Shown: positions 1-12,400 of the stretch, in pieces
Layout: each line of letters starts with the position of its first letter
How positions within the stretch are numbered: position 1 is the stretch's first letter
NCBI GenBank assembly: GCA_963580455.1
Contig: OY756958.1
Coordinates: 1,004,501 to 1,068,500 of the forward strand
Source of the DNA: Euonymus europaeus
Lineage: Eukaryota; Streptophyta; Magnoliopsida; Celastrales; Celastraceae
Direction of reading: 5' to 3'
DNA: 64,000 nucleotides
Notes under the pieces: generated by a model
What the model was told of the DNA's origin: nothing
Database searches by the model: none
What the model saw: the letters and a program-made list of their open reading frames with translations, nothing else
Program-made: the position numbers and the translations under genes

Positions 1-342
1 CGTAAACGGTTTTATGAATATCCGTTGACTCCGACTTCTGAATTCGGTGAATAATAGCTTGATTTCACACTACTTTTCGAGCTCTACAATCTTGGAGTTT
101 CGTATTTACATTTCAGAACTCGTGGCTAGTAGGTCTCGTTTCACCTAGTTAGCCGCGAAATGTGGTTTCTTTACATAAACGGTTTTATTAATATCCGTTG
201 ACTCCGAGTTCTGAATTCGGTGATTTTTAGCTTGATTTCACACTACTTTTCGAGCTCTACAATCCTGGCATTTTGGATTTTGATTTTAGAACTCGTGGCT
301 AGTAGGTCTTGTTTCACCTAGTTAGCAGCGAAATGTGGTTTC

Positions 343-352
343 TTTACGTAAA
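343..352. other. 10-bp palindrome tttacgtaaa (example)
   Basis: 'tttacgtaaa' equals its own reverse complement and contains a SnaBI-type 'tacgta'. It sits at the chosen monomer border and is found in most copies. It is broken in 'acataaac', 'acaaaaac' and 'acgtatac' variants. No known protein site is claimed. Confidence 0.88.
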
Positions 353-865
353 CGGTTTTATGAATATCCGTTGACTCCGACTTCTGAATTCGGTGAATTT
401 TAGCTTGATTTCACACTACTTTTCGAGCTCTACAATCCTGGCATTTCGGATTTTGATTTCAGAACTCTTGGCTAGTAGGTCTTGTTTCACCTAGTTAGCA
501 GCGAAATGTGGTTTATTTACGTAAACAGTTTTATGAATATCCGTTGACTCCGAGTTCTGAATTCGGTAAATTTTAGCTTGATTTCACACTACTTTTCGAG
601 CTCTACAATCTTGGAGTTTCGTATTTACATTTCAGAACTTGTGGCTAGTAGGTCTCGTTTCACCTAGTTAGCCGCGAAATGTGGTTTCTTTACAAAAACG
701 GTTTTATGAATATTCGTTGACTCCGAGTTTTGAATTCGGTGATTTTTAGCTTGATTTCACACTACTTTTCGAGCTCTACAATCCTGGCATTTTGGATTTT
801 GATTTCAGAACTCGTGGCTAGTAGGTCTCGTTTCACCTAGTTAGCAGCGAAATGTGGTTTCTTTA

Positions 866-1038
866 CGTAAACGGTTTTATGAATATCCGTTGACTCCGAC
901 TTCTGAATTCGTTGAATTTTAGCTTGATTTCACACTACTTTTCGAGCTCTACAATCTTGGAGTTTCGTATTTACATTTCAGAACTCGTGGCTAGTAGGTC
1001 TCGTTTCACCTAGTTAGCCGCGAAATGTGGTTTCTTTA
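866..1038. repeat. Representative B-type monomer (173 bp)
   Basis: The phase is set to begin at 'cgtaaacgg'. The diagnostic middle reads 'cttggagtttcgtatttac' followed by 'atttcagaactcgtgg', and the copy ends with 'agccgcgaaatgtgg'. In the first half this copy has 'gacttctgaattcgttgaa'. The same form, often with 'gacttc' and 'gttgaa' together, recurs through 1-50 kb. B-type and A-type copies are interspersed in most higher-order units. Confidence 0.9.
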
Positions 1039-1069
1039 CATAAACGGTTTTATGAATATCCGTTGACTC

Positions 1070-1160
1070 CGAGTTCTGAATTCGGTGATTTTTAGCTTGA
1101 TTTCACACTACTTTTCGAGCTCTACAATCCTGGCATTTCAGATTTCGATTTCAGAACTCG
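1070..1160. other. 11-bp inverted repeat inside the monomer (example)
   Basis: 'cgagttctgaa' (1070-1080) and 'ttcagaactcg' (1150-1160) are perfect reverse complements separated by 69 bases. The pair is present in every monomer that has 'gagttc' with an unaltered 'ttcagaactcg', which includes most A-type and many right-hand copies. It is weakened by one mismatch in 'gacttc' and 'gatttc' copies. A single strand or transcript could form a stem here; whether it does is unknown. Confidence 0.88.
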
Positions 1161-1211
1161 TGGCTAGTAGGTCTCGTTTCACCTAGTTAGCAGCGAAATG
1201 TGGTTTCTTTA

Positions 1212-1384
1212 CGTAAACGGTTTTATGAATATCCGTTGACTCCGACTTCTGAATTCGGTGAATTTTAGCTTGATTTCACACTACTTTTCGAGCTCTACAA
1301 TCCTGGCATTTCGGATTTTGATTTCAGAACTCTTGGCTAGTAGGTCTCGTTTCACCTAGTTAGCTGCGAAATGTGGTTTATTTA
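1212..1384. repeat. Representative A-type monomer (173 bp)
   Basis: The diagnostic middle reads 'cctggcatttcgg' followed by 'attttgatttcagaactc', where B-type has 'cttggagtttcgtatttac'. This copy carries the 'actcttggctag' sub-variant, which is regularly followed by 'gtggtttatttacg' instead of 'gtggtttctttacg' and then by a monomer with 'ggtaaatttt'. That linkage across the monomer border shows that amplification acts on multi-monomer units. This copy ends 'agctgcg', a one-base change from the usual A-type 'agcagcg'. Confidence 0.88.
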
Positions 1385-1557
1385 CGTAAACAGTTTTATG
1401 AATATCCGTTGACTCCGAGTTCTGAATTCGGTAAATTTTAGCTTGATTTCACACTACTTTTCGAGCTCTACAATCTTGGAGTTTCGTATTTACATTTCAG
1501 AACTCGTGGCTAGTAGGTCTCGTTTCACCTAGTTAGCCGCGAAATGTGGTTTCTTTA

Positions 1558-1730
1558 CGTAAACGGTTTTATGAATATCCGTTGACTCCGATTTCTGAAT
1601 TCGGTGATTTTTAGCTTGCTTTCACACTACTTTTGGAGCACTACAATCTTGGAGTTTCGTATTTACATTTCAGAACTCGTGGCTAGTAGGTCTCATTTCA
1701 CCTAGTTAGCCGCGAAATGTGGTTTCTTTA
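1558..1730. repeat. Representative C-type monomer (173 bp)
   Basis: This copy has 'gatttctgaattcgg' and a clustered set of changes: 'ttgctttcacactac' for 'ttgatttcacactac' and 'ttttggagcactac' for 'ttttcgagctctac'. The right half is B-like ('cttggagtttcgtatttac', 'agccgcg'). The SacI-type site present in other types is destroyed. C-type copies recur up to about 48.7 kb and were not seen to the right of that. Confidence 0.88.
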
Positions 1731-2106
1731 CGTAAACGGTTTTATGAATATCCGTTGACTCCGTATTCTGAATTCGGTGAATTTTAGCTTGATTTCACAC
1801 TACTTTTCGAGCTCTACAATCTTGGAGTTTCGTATTTACATTTCAGAACTCGTGGCTAGTAGGTCTCGTTTCACCTAGTTAGCCGCGAAATGTGGTTTCT
1901 TTACGTAAACGGTTTTATGAATATCCGTTGACTCCGATTTCTGAATTCGGTGATTTTTAGCTTGCTTTCACACTACTTTTGGAGCACTACAATCTTGGAG
2001 TTTCGTATTTACATTTCAGAACTCGTGGCTAGTAGGTCTCATTTCACCTAGTTAGCCGCGAAATGTGGTTTCTTTACGTAAACGGTTTTATGAATATCCG
2101 TTGACT

Positions 2107-2123
2107 CCGAATTCTGAATTCGG
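2107..2123. other. Perfect short palindrome around the EcoRI-type site
   Basis: The arms 'ccgaattc' and 'gaattcgg' are exact reverse complements separated by a single t. Most other monomers have 'ccgagttc' or 'ccgacttc' on the left arm, so the dyad is imperfect there. The perfect form recurs at 2453-2469 in the next dimer. Confidence 0.9.
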
Positions 2124-2452
2124 TGAATTTTAGCTTGATTTCACACTACTTTTCGAGCTCTACAATCTTGGAGTTTCGTATTTACATTTCAGAACTCGTG
2201 GCTAGTAGGTCTCGTTTCACCTAGTTAGCAGCGAAATGTGGTTTCTTTACGTAAACGGTTTTATGAATATCCGTTGACTCCGACTTCTGAATTCGTTGAA
2301 TTTTAGCTTGATTTCACACTACTTTTCGAGCTCTACAATCTTGGAGTTTCGTATTTACATTTCAGAACTCGTGGCTAGTAGGTCTCATTTCACCTAGTTA
2401 GCCGCGAAATGTGGTTTCTTTACGTAAACGGTTTTATGAATATCCGTTGACT

Positions 2453-2469
2453 CCGAATTCTGAATTCGG
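2453..2469. other. Perfect short palindrome, second copy
   Basis: The same 8-bp arms and single-base centre as at 2107-2123, exactly 346 bp on, so it was copied with the dimer. Confidence 0.9.
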
Positions 2470-4152
2470 TGAATTTTAGCTTGATTTCACACTACTTTTC
2501 GAGCTCTACAATCTTGGAGTTTCGTATTTACATTTCAGAACTCGTGGCTAGTAGGTCTCGTTTCACCTAGTTAGCAGCGAAATGTGGTTTCTTTACGTAA
2601 ACGGTTTTATGAATATCCGTTGACTCCGACTTCTGAATTCGTTGAATTTTAGCTTGATTTCACACTACTTTTCGAGCTCTACAATCTTGGAGTTTCGTAT
2701 TTACATTTCAGAACTCGTGGCTAGTAGGTCTCGTTTCACCTAGTTAGCCGCGAAATGTGGTTTCTTTACATAAACGGTTTTATGAATATCCGTTGACTCC
2801 GAGTTCTGAGTTCGGTGATTTTTAGCTTGATTTCACACTACTTTTCCAGCTCTACAATCCTGGCATTTCAGATTTCGATTTCAGAACTCGTGGCTAGTAG
2901 GTCTCGTTTCACCTAGTTAGCAGCGAAATGTGGTTTCTTTACGTAAACGGTTTTATGAATATCCGTTGACTCCGACTTCTGAATTCGGTGAATTTTAGTT
3001 TGATTTCACACTACTTTTCGAGCTCTACAATCCTGGAATTTTGGATTTTGATTTCAGAACTCTTGGCTAGTAGGTCTCGTTTCACCTAGTTAGCAGCGAA
3101 ATGTGGTTTATTTACGTAAACGGTTTTATGAATATACGTTGACTCCGAGTTCTGAATTCGGTAAATTTTAGCTTGATTTCACACTACTTTTCGAGCTCTA
3201 CAATCTTGGAGTTTCGTATTTACATTTCAGAACTCGTGGCTAGTAGGTCTCGTTTCACCTAGTTAGCCGCGAAATGTGGTTTCTTTACGTAAACGGTTTT
3301 ACGAATATCCGTTGACTCCGAGTTCTGAATTTGGTGATTTTTAGCTTGATTTCACACTAGTTTTCGAGCTCTACAATCCTGGCATTTCAGATTTCGATTT
3401 CAGAACTCGTGGCTAGTAGGTCTCGTTTCACCTAGTTAGCAGCGAAATGTGGTTTCTTTACGTAAACGGTTTTATGAATATCCGTTGACTCCGACTTCTG
3501 AATTCGGTGAATTTTAGCTTGATTTCACACTACTTTTCGAGCTCTACAATCCTGGCATTTCAGATTTCGATTTCAGAACTCGTGGCTAGTAGGTCTCGTT
3601 TCACCTAGTTAGCAGCGAAATGTGGTTTCTTTACGTAAACGGTTTTATGAATATCCGTTGACTCCGACTTCTGAATTCGGTGAATTTTAGCTTGATTTCA
3701 CACTACTTTTCGAGCTCTACAATCCTGGCATTTCGGATTTTGATTTCAGAACTCTTGGCTAGTAGGTCTCGTTTCACCTAGTTAGCAGCGAAATGTGGTT
3801 TATTTACGTAAACGGTTTTATGAATATCCGTTGACTCCGAGTTCTGAATTCGGTAAATTTTAGCTTGATTTCACACTACTTTTCGAGCTCTACAATCTTG
3901 GAGTTTCGTATTTACATTTCAGAACTCGTGGCTAGTAGGTCTCGTTTCACCTAGTTAGCCGCGAAATGTGGTTTCTTAACAAAAACGGTTTTATGAATAT
4001 TCGTTGACTCCGAGTTCTGAATTCGGTGATTTTTAGCTTGATTTCACACTAGTTTTCGAGCTCTACAATCCTGGCATTTTGGATTTTGATTTCAGAACTC
4101 GTGGCTAGTAGGTCTCGTTTCACCTAGTTAGCAGCGAAATGTGGTTTCTTTA

Positions 4153-4327
4153 CGTAAACGGTTTTACGAATATCCATTGACTCCGACTTCTGAATTCGGT
4201 GATTTTTAGCTTGATTTCACACTACTTTTCGAGCTCTACAATCCTGGCATTTCGGAACTCGTGATTTCAGAACTCGTGGCTAGTAGGTCTCGTTTCACCT
4301 AGTTAGCAGCGAAATGTGGTTTCTTTA
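4153..4327. repeat. 175-bp monomer with templated insertion, copy 1
   Basis: After 'cctggcatttcgg' the normal 'attttgatttcag' is replaced by 'aactcgtgatttcag', two bases longer. As a result 'gaactcgtg' appears twice, 16 bp apart, the first copy starting at 4255. The new bases match the downstream 'gaactcgtgg' landmark, so they look like a copy of it. The monomer measures 175 bp between 'cgtaaacgg' starts. Confidence 0.9.
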
Positions 4328-5019
4328 CGTAAACGGTTTTATGAATATCCGTTGACTCCGACTTCTGAATTCGGTGAATTTTAGCTTGATTTCACACTAC
4401 TTTTCGAGCTCTACAATCCTGGCATTTCAGATTTCGATTTCAGAACTCGTGGCTAGTAGGTCTCGTTTCACCTAGTTAGCAGCGAAATGTGGTTTCTTTA
4501 CGTAAACGGTTTTATGAATATCCGTTGACTCCGACTTCTGAATTCGGTGAATTTTAGCTTGATTTCACACTACTTTTCGAGCTCTACAATCCTGGCATTT
4601 CGGATTTTGATTTCAGAACTCTTGGCTAGTAGGTCTCGTTTCACCTAGTTAGCAGCGAAATGTGGTTTATTTACGTAAACGGTTTTATGAATATCCGTTG
4701 ACTCCGAGTTCTGAATTCGGTAAATTTTAGCTTGATTTCACACTACTTTTCGAGCTCTACAATCTTGGAGTTTCGTATTTACATTTCAGAACTCGTGGCT
4801 AGTAGGTCTCGTTTCACCTAGTTAGCCGCGAAATGTGGTTTCTTAACAAAAACGGTTTTATGAATATTCGTTGACTCCGAGTTCTGAATTCGGTGATTTT
4901 TAGCTTGATTTCACACTAGTTTTCGAGCTCTACAATCCTGGCATTTTGGATTTTGATTTCAGAACTCGTGGCTAGTAGGTCTCGTTTCACCTAGTTAGCA
5001 GCGAAATGTGGTTTCTTTA

Positions 5020-5194
5020 CGTAAACGGTTTTACGAATATCCATTGACTCCGACTTCTGAATTCGGTGATTTTTAGCTTGATTTCACACTACTTTTCGAG
5101 CTCTACAATCCTGGCATTTCGGAACTCGTGATTTCAGAACTCGTGGCTAGTAGGTCTCGTTTCACCTAGTTAGCAGCGAAATGTGGTTTCTTTA
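5020..5194. repeat. 175-bp monomer with templated insertion, copy 2
   Basis: This copy has the same 'ggaactcgtgatttcag' rearrangement as the one starting at 4153, with its first 'gaactcgtg' at 5122. It lies 867 bp downstream and arises by duplication of the five-mer, since its flanks match those of copy 1, including 'acgaatatccattgac'. Confidence 0.9.
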
Positions 5195-7589
5195 CGTAAA
5201 CGGTTTTATGAATATCCGTTGACTCCGACTTCTGAATTCGGTGAATTTTAGCTTGATTTCACACTACTTTTCGAGCTCTACAATCCTGGCATTTCAGATT
5301 TCGATTTCAGAACTCGTGGCTAGTAGGTCTCGTTTCACCTAGTTAGCAGCGAAATGTGGTTTCTTTACGTAAACGGTTTTATGAATATCCGTTGACTCCG
5401 ACTTCTGAATTCGGTGAATTTTAGCTTGATTTCACACTACTTTTCGAGCTCTACAATCCTGGCATTTCGGATTTTGATTTCAGAACTCTTGGCTAGTAGG
5501 TCTCGTTTCACCTAGTTAGCAGCGAAATGTGGTTTATTTACGTAAACGGTTTTATGAATATCCGTTGACTCCGAGTTCTGAATTCGGTAAATTTTAGCTT
5601 GATTTCACACTACTTTTCGAGCTCTACAATCTTGGAGTTTCGTATTTACATTTCAGAACTCGTGGCTAGTAGGTCTCGTTTCACCTAGTTAGCCGCGAAA
5701 TGTGGTTTCTTAACAAAAACGGTTTTATGAATATTCGTTGACTCCGAGTTCTGAATTCGGTGATTTTTAGCTTGATTTCACACTAGTTTTCGAGCTCTAC
5801 AATCCTGGCATTTTGGATTTTGATTTCAGAACTCGTGGCTAGTAGGTCTCGTTTCACCTAGTTAGCAGCGAAATGTGGTTTCTTTACGTAAACGGTTTTA
5901 CGAATATCCATTGACTCCGACTTCTGAATTCGTTGAATTTTAGCTTGATTTCACACTACTTTTCGAGCTCTACAATCTTGGAGTTTCGTATTTACATTTC
6001 AGAACTCGTGGCTAGTAGGTCTCGTTTCACCTAGTTAGCCGCGAAATGTGTTTTCTTTACGTAAACGGTTTTATGAATATCCGTTGACTCCGAGTTCTGA
6101 ATTCGGTGATTTTTAGCTTGATTTCACACTACTTTTCGAGCTCTACAATCCTGGCATTTTGGATTTTTATTTCAGAACTCGTGGCTAGTAGGTCTCGTTT
6201 CACCTAGTTAGCAGCGAAATGTGGTTTCTTTACGTAAACGGTTTTACGAATATCCATTGACTCCGACTTCTGAATTCGTTGAATTTTAGCTTGATTTCAC
6301 ACTACTTTTCGAGCTCTACAATCTTGGAGTTTCGTATTTACATTTCAGAACTCGTGGCTAGTAGGTCTCGTTTCACCTAGTTAGCCGCGAAATGTGGTTT
6401 CTTTACGTAAACGGTTTTATGAATATCCGTTGACTCCGAGTTCTGAATTCGGTGATTTTTAGCTTGATTTCACACAACTTTTCGAGCTCTACAATCCTGG
6501 CATTTCAGATTTCGATTTCAGAACTCGTGGCTAGTACGTCTCGTTTCACCTAGTTAGCAGCGAAATGTGGTTTCTTTACGTAAACGGTTTTATGAATATC
6601 CGTTGACTCCGAGTTCTGAATTCGGTAAATTTTAGCTTGATTTCACACTACTTTTCGAGCTCTACAATCTTGGAGTTTCGTATTTACATTTCAGAACTCG
6701 TGGCTAGTAGGTCTCGTTTCACCTAGTTAGCCGCGATATGTGGTTTCTTTACGTAAATGGTTTTATGAATATCCGTTGACTCCGATTTCTGAATTCGGTG
6801 ATTTTTAGCTTGCTTTCACACTACTTTTGGAGCACTACAATCTTGGAGTTTCGTATTTACATTTCAGAACTCGTGGCTAGTAGGTCTCGTTTCACCTAGT
6901 TAGCCGCGAAATGTGGTTTCTTTACGTAAACGGTTTTATGAATATCCGTTGACTCCGACTTCTGAATTCGGTGAATTTTACCTTTATTTCACACTACTTT
7001 TCGAGCTCTACAATCCTGGCATTTCGGATTTTGATTTCAGAACTCTTGGCTTGTAGGTCTCGTTTCACCTAGTTAGCAGCGAAATGTGGTTTATTTACGT
7101 AAACGGTTTTATGAATATCCGTTGACTCCGACTTCTGAATTCGGTGAATTTTAGCTTGATTTCACACTACTTTTCGAGCTCTACAATCTTGGAGTTTCGT
7201 ATTTACATTTCAGAACTCGTGGCTAGTAGGTCTCGTTTCACCTAGTTAGCCGCGAAATGTGGTTTCTTTACGTAAACGGTTTTATGAATATCCGTTGACT
7301 CCGATTTCTGAATTCGGTGATTTTTAGCTTGCTTTCACACTACTTTTGGAGCACTACAATCTTGGAGTTTCGTATTTACATTTCAGAACTCGTGGCTAGT
7401 AGGTCTCGTTTCACCTAGTTAGCCGCGAAATGTGGTTTCTTTACGTAAACGGTTTTATGAATATCCGTTGACTCCGAGTTCTGAATTCGGTGATTTTTAG
7501 CTTGATTTCACACTACTTTTCGAGCTCTACAATCCTGGCATTTCAGATTTCGATTTCAGAACTCGTGGCTAGTAGGTCTTGTTTCACCT

Positions 7590-9430
7590 AGTTAGCAGCG
7601 AAATGTGGTTTCTTTACGTAAACGGTTTTATGAATATCCGTTGACTCCGACTTCTGAATTCGGTGAATTTTAGCTTGATTTCACACTACTTTTCGAGCTC
7701 TACAATCCTGGCATTTCGGATTTTGATTTCAGAACTCTTGGCTAGTAGGTCTCGTTTCACCTAGTTAGCAGCGAAATGTGGTTTATTTACGTAAACGGTT
7801 TTATGAATATCCGTTGACTCCGAGTTCTGAATTCGGTAAATTTTAGCTTGATTTCACACTACTTTTCGAGCTCCACAATCTTAGAGTTTCGTATTTACAT
7901 TTCAGAACTCGTGGCTAGTAGGTCTCGTTTCACCTAGTTAGCCGCGAAATGTGGTTTCTTTACAAAAACGGTTTTATGAATATTCGTTGACTCCGAGTTC
8001 TGAATTCGGTGATTTTTAGCTTGATTTCACACTACTTTTCGAGCTCTACAATCCCGACATTTCAGATTTTGATTTCAGAACTCGTGGCTAGTAGGTCTCA
8101 TTTCACCTAGTTAGCAGTGAAATGTGGTTTCTTTACGTAAACGCTTTTATGAATATCCGTTGACTCCGACTTCTGAATTCGTTGAATTTTAGCTTGATTT
8201 CACACTACTTTTCGAGCTCTACAATCTTGGAGTTTCGTATTTACATTTCAGAAATCGTGGCTAGTAGGTCTCGTTTCACCTAGTTAGCCGCGAAATGTGG
8301 TTTCTTTACGTAAACGGTTTTACGAATATCCGTTGACTCCGAGTTCTGAATTTGGTGATTTTTAGCTTGATTTCACACTAGTTTTCGAGCTCTACAATCC
8401 TGGCATTTCAGATTTCGATTTCAGAACTCGTGGCTAGTAGGTCTCGTTTCACCTAGTTAGCAGCGAAATGTGGTTTCTTTACGTAAACGGTTTTATGAAT
8501 ATCCGTTGACTCCGACTTCTGAATTCGGTGAATTTTAGCTTGATTTCACACTACTTTTCGAGCTCTACAATCCTGGCATTTCAGATTTCGATTTCAGAAC
8601 TCGTGGCTAGTAGGTCTCGTTTCACCTAGTTAGCAGCGAAATGTGGTTTCTTTACGTAAACGGTTTTATGAATATCCGTTGACTCCGACTTCTGAATTCG
8701 GTGAATTTTAGCTTGATTTCACACTACTTTTCGAGCTCTACAATCCTGGCATTTCGGATTTTGATTTCAGAACTCTTGGCTAGTAGGTCTCGTTTCACCT
8801 AGTTAGCAGCGAAATGTGGTTTATTTACGTAAACGGTTTTATGAATATCCGTTGACTCCGAGTTCTGAATTCGGTAAATTTTAGCTTGATTTCACACTAC
8901 TTTTCGAGCTCCACAATCTTAGAGTTTCGTATTTACATTTCAGAACTCGTGGCTAGTAGGTCTCGTTTCACCTAGTTAGCCGCGAAATGTGGTTTCTTTA
9001 CAAAAACGGTTTTATGAATATTCGTTGACTCCGAGTTCTGAATTCGGTGATTTTTAGCTTGATTTCACACTACTTTTCGAGCTCTACAATCCCGACATTT
9101 CAGATTTTGATTTCAGAACTCGTGGCTAGTAGGTCTCGTTTCACCTAGTTAGCAGCGAAATGTGGTTTCTTTACGTAAACGCTTTTATGAATATCCGTTG
9201 ACTCCGACTTCTGAATTCGTTGAATTTTAGCTTGATTTCACACTACTTTTCGAGCTCTACAATCTTGGAGTTTCGTATTTACATTTCAGAAATCGTGGCT
9301 AGTAGGTCTCGTTTCACCTAGTTAGCCGCGAAATGTGGTTTCTTTACGTAAACGGTTTTACGAATATCCGTTGACTCCGAGTTCTGAATTTGGTGATTTT
9401 TAGCTTGATTTCACACTAGTTTTCGAGCTC
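7590..9430. repeat. Six-monomer higher-order repeat, 1,038-bp period
   Basis: Three rare words repeat at 1,038 bp, which is six times 173: 'ctccacaatcttagag' at 7871 and 8909, 'cccgacattt' at 8053 and 9091, and 'gaaatcgtggc' at about 8253 and 9291. Identity is lost to the left of about 7.59 kb and to the right of about 9.43 kb. Part of the second copy is also the first part of the neighbouring twelve-mer block. Confidence 0.82.
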
Positions 9431-12400
9431 TACAATCCTGGAATTTTGGATTTTGATTTGAGAACTCCTGGCTAGTAGGTCTCGTTTCACCTAGTTAGCA
9501 GCGAAATGTGGTTTATTTACGTAAACGGTTTTATGAATATCCGTTGACTCCGAGTTCTGAATTCGGTAAATTTTAGCTTGATTTCACACTACTTTTCGAG
9601 CTCCACAATCTTGGAGTTTCGTATTTACATTTCATAACTCGTGGCTAGTAGGTCTCGTTTCACCTAGTTAGCCGCGAAATGTGGTTTCTTTACGTAAACT
9701 GTTTTATGAATATCCGTTGACTCCGATTTCTGAATTTGGTGATTTTTAGCTTGCTTTCACACTACTTTTGGAGCACTACAATCTTGGAGTTTCGTATTTA
9801 CATTTCAGAACTCGTGGCTAGTAGGTCTCGTTTCACCTAGTTAGCCGCGAAATGTGGTTTCTTTATGTAAACGGTTTTATGAATATCCGTTGACTCCGAG
9901 TTCTGAATTCGGTGATTTTTAGCTTGATTTCACACTACTTTTCGAGCTCTACAATCCTGGCATTTCAGATTTCGATTTCAGAACTCGTGGCTAGTAGGTC
10001 TCGTTTCACCTAGTTAGCAGCGAAATGTGGTTTCTTTACGTAAACGGTTTTATGAATATCCGTTGACTCCGACTTCTGAATTCGGTGAATTTTAGCTTGA
10101 TTTCACACTACTTTTCGAGCTCTACAATCCTGGCATTTCGGATTTTGATTTCAGAACTCTTGGCTAGTAGGTCTCGTTTCACCTAGTTAGCAGCGAAATG
10201 TGGTTTATTTACGTAAACGGTTTTATGAATATCCGTTGACTCCGAGTTCTGAATTCGGTAAATTTTAGCTTGATTTCACACTACTTTTCGAGCTCCACAA
10301 TCTTAGAGTTTCGTATTTACATTTCAGAACTCGTGGCTAGTAGGTCTCGTTTCACCTAGTTAGCCGCGAAATGTGGTTTCTTTACAAAAACGGTTTTATG
10401 AATATTCGTTGACTCCGATTTCTGAATTCGGTGATTTTTAGCTTGCTTTCACACTACTTTTGGAGCACTACAATCTTGGAGTTTCGTATTTACATTTCAG
10501 AACTCGTGGCTAGTAGGTCTCGTTTCACCTAGTTAGCCGCGAAATGTGGTTTCTTTACGTAAACGGTTTTATGAATATCCGTTGACTCCGAGTTCTGAAT
10601 TCGGTGATTTTTAGCTTGATTTCACACTACTTTTCGAGCTCTACAATCCTGGCATTTCAGATTTCGATTTCAGAACTCGTGGCTAGTAGGTCTCGTTTCA
10701 CCTAGTTAGCAGCGAAATGTGGTTTCTTTACGTAAACGGTTTTATGAATATCCGTTGACTCCGACTTCTGAATTCGGTGAATTTTAGCTTGATTTCACAC
10801 TACTTTTCGAGCTCTACAATCCTGGCATTTCGGATTTTGATTTCAGAACTCTTGGCTAGTAGGTCTCGTTTCACCTAGTTAGCAGCGAAATGTGGTTTAT
10901 TTACGTAAACGGTTTTATGAATATCCGTTGACTCCGAGTTCTGAATTCGGTAAATTTTAGCTTGATTTCACACTACTTTTCGAGCTCCACAATCTTAGAG
11001 TTTCGTATTTACATTTCAGAACTCGTGGCTAGTAGGTCTCGTTTCACCTAGTTAGCCGCGAAATGTGGTTTCTTTACAAAAACGGTTTTATGAATATTCG
11101 TTGACTCCGAGTTCTGAATTCGGTGATTTTTAGCTTGATTTCACACTACTTTTCGAGCTCTACAATCCCGACATTTCAGATTTTGATTTCAGAACTCGTG
11201 GCTAGTAGGTCTCGTTTCACCTAGTTAGCAGCGAAATGTGGTTTCTTTACGTAAACGCTTTTATGAATATCCGTTGACTCCGACTTCTGAATTCGTTGAA
11301 TTTTAGCTTGATTTCACACTACTTTTCGAGCTCTACAATCTTGGAGTTTCGTATTTACATTTCAGAAATCGTGGCTAGTAGGTCTCGTTTCACCTAGTTA
11401 GCCGCGAAATGTGGTTTCTTTACGTAAACGGTTTTACGAATATCCGTTGACTCCGAGTTCTGAATTTGGTGATTTTTAGCTTGATTTCACACTAGTTTTC
11501 GAGCTCTACAATCCTGGCATTTTGGATTTTGATTTGAGAACTCCTGGCTAGTAGGTCTCGTTTCACCTAGTTAGCAGCGAAATGTGGTTTATTTACGTAA
11601 ACGGTTTTATGAATATCCGTTGACTCCGAGTTCTGAATTCGGTAAATTTTAGCTTGATTTCACACTACTTTTCGAGCTCCACAATCTTGGAGTTTCGTAT
11701 TTACATTTCATAACTCGTGGCTAGTAGGTCTCGTTTCACCTAGTTAGCCGCGAAATGTGGTTTCTTTACGTAAACTGTTTTATGAATATCCGTTGACTCC
11801 GATTTCTGAATTTGGTGATTTTTAGCTTGCTTTCACACTACTTTTGGAGCACTACAATCTTGGAGTTTCGTATTTACATTTCAGAACTCGTGGCTAGTAG
11901 GTCTCGTTTCACCTAGTTAGCCGCGAAATGTGGTTTCTTTACGTAAACGGTTTTATGAATATCCGTTGACTCCGAGCTCTGAATTCGGTGATTTTTAGCT
12001 TGATTTCACACTACTTTTCGAGCTCTACAATCCTGGCATTTTGGATTTTGATTTCAGAACTCGTGGCTAGTAGGTCTCGTTTCACCTAGTTAGCAGCGAA
12101 ATGTGGTTTATTTACGTAAACGGTTTTATGAATATCCGTTGACTCCGACTTCTGAATTCGGTGAATTTTAGCTTGATTTCACACTACTTTTCGAGCTCTA
12201 CAATCCTGGCATTTCGGATTTTGATTTCAGAACTCTTGGCTAGTAGGTCTCGTTTCACCTAGTTAGCAGCGAAATGTGGTTTATTTACGTAAACGGTTTT
12301 ATGAATATCCGTTGACTGCGAGTTCTGAATTCGGTAAATTTTAGCTTGATTTCACACTACTTTTCGAGCTCTACAATCTTGGAGTTTCGTATTCACATTT

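Larger units (their letters stand above)
1..1557. repeat. Five-monomer higher-order repeat, 865-bp period
   Basis: The rare word 'aaacagtt' occurs at 523 and 1388, exactly 865 apart, which is five times 173. Monomers starting at 1, 174, 347 and 520 match in type and private variants those starting at 866, 1039, 1212 and 1385; both second monomers carry 'acataaac'. The fifth position differs: 693 has 'acaaaaac', while 1558 begins a C-type copy. The block therefore holds just under two copies. Confidence 0.85.
1558..2768. repeat. Dimeric higher-order repeat, 346-bp period
   Basis: C-type copies have 'ggagc' at 1635 and 1981, 346 apart. After them, copies with 'gaattctgaattcgg' (starting 2107 and 2453, 346 apart) alternate with 'gacttctgaattcgtt' copies. 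This short stretch is the simplest order in the window and is flanked by more complex five-mers, consistent with recent local dimer expansion. Confidence 0.8.
3300..6300. repeat. Five-monomer higher-order repeat, 867-bp period
   Basis: The unusual words 'ggaactcgtgatttcag' (4254 and 5121) and 'acgaatatccattgac' (about 4165, 5032 and 5899) are 867 apart. This is five monomers, one of which is 175 bp long. The series also carries 'ttcttaacaaaaacgg' at matching places. At the right end the 175-bp member is replaced by a B-type copy, so the last unit is a hybrid. Confidence 0.85.

Noticed and set aside
343..352. 'tttacgtaaa' as a transcription factor operator
   Set aside because: It is palindromic and recurrent, but nothing nearby is a gene or promoter, and repetition within a satellite explains its abundance.
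1070..1160. Stem-loop as a non-coding RNA gene or terminator
   Set aside because: The 69-base loop, lack of a T-run at the stem and presence in hundreds of copies argue against a dedicated RNA gene. It is reported only as a dyad.
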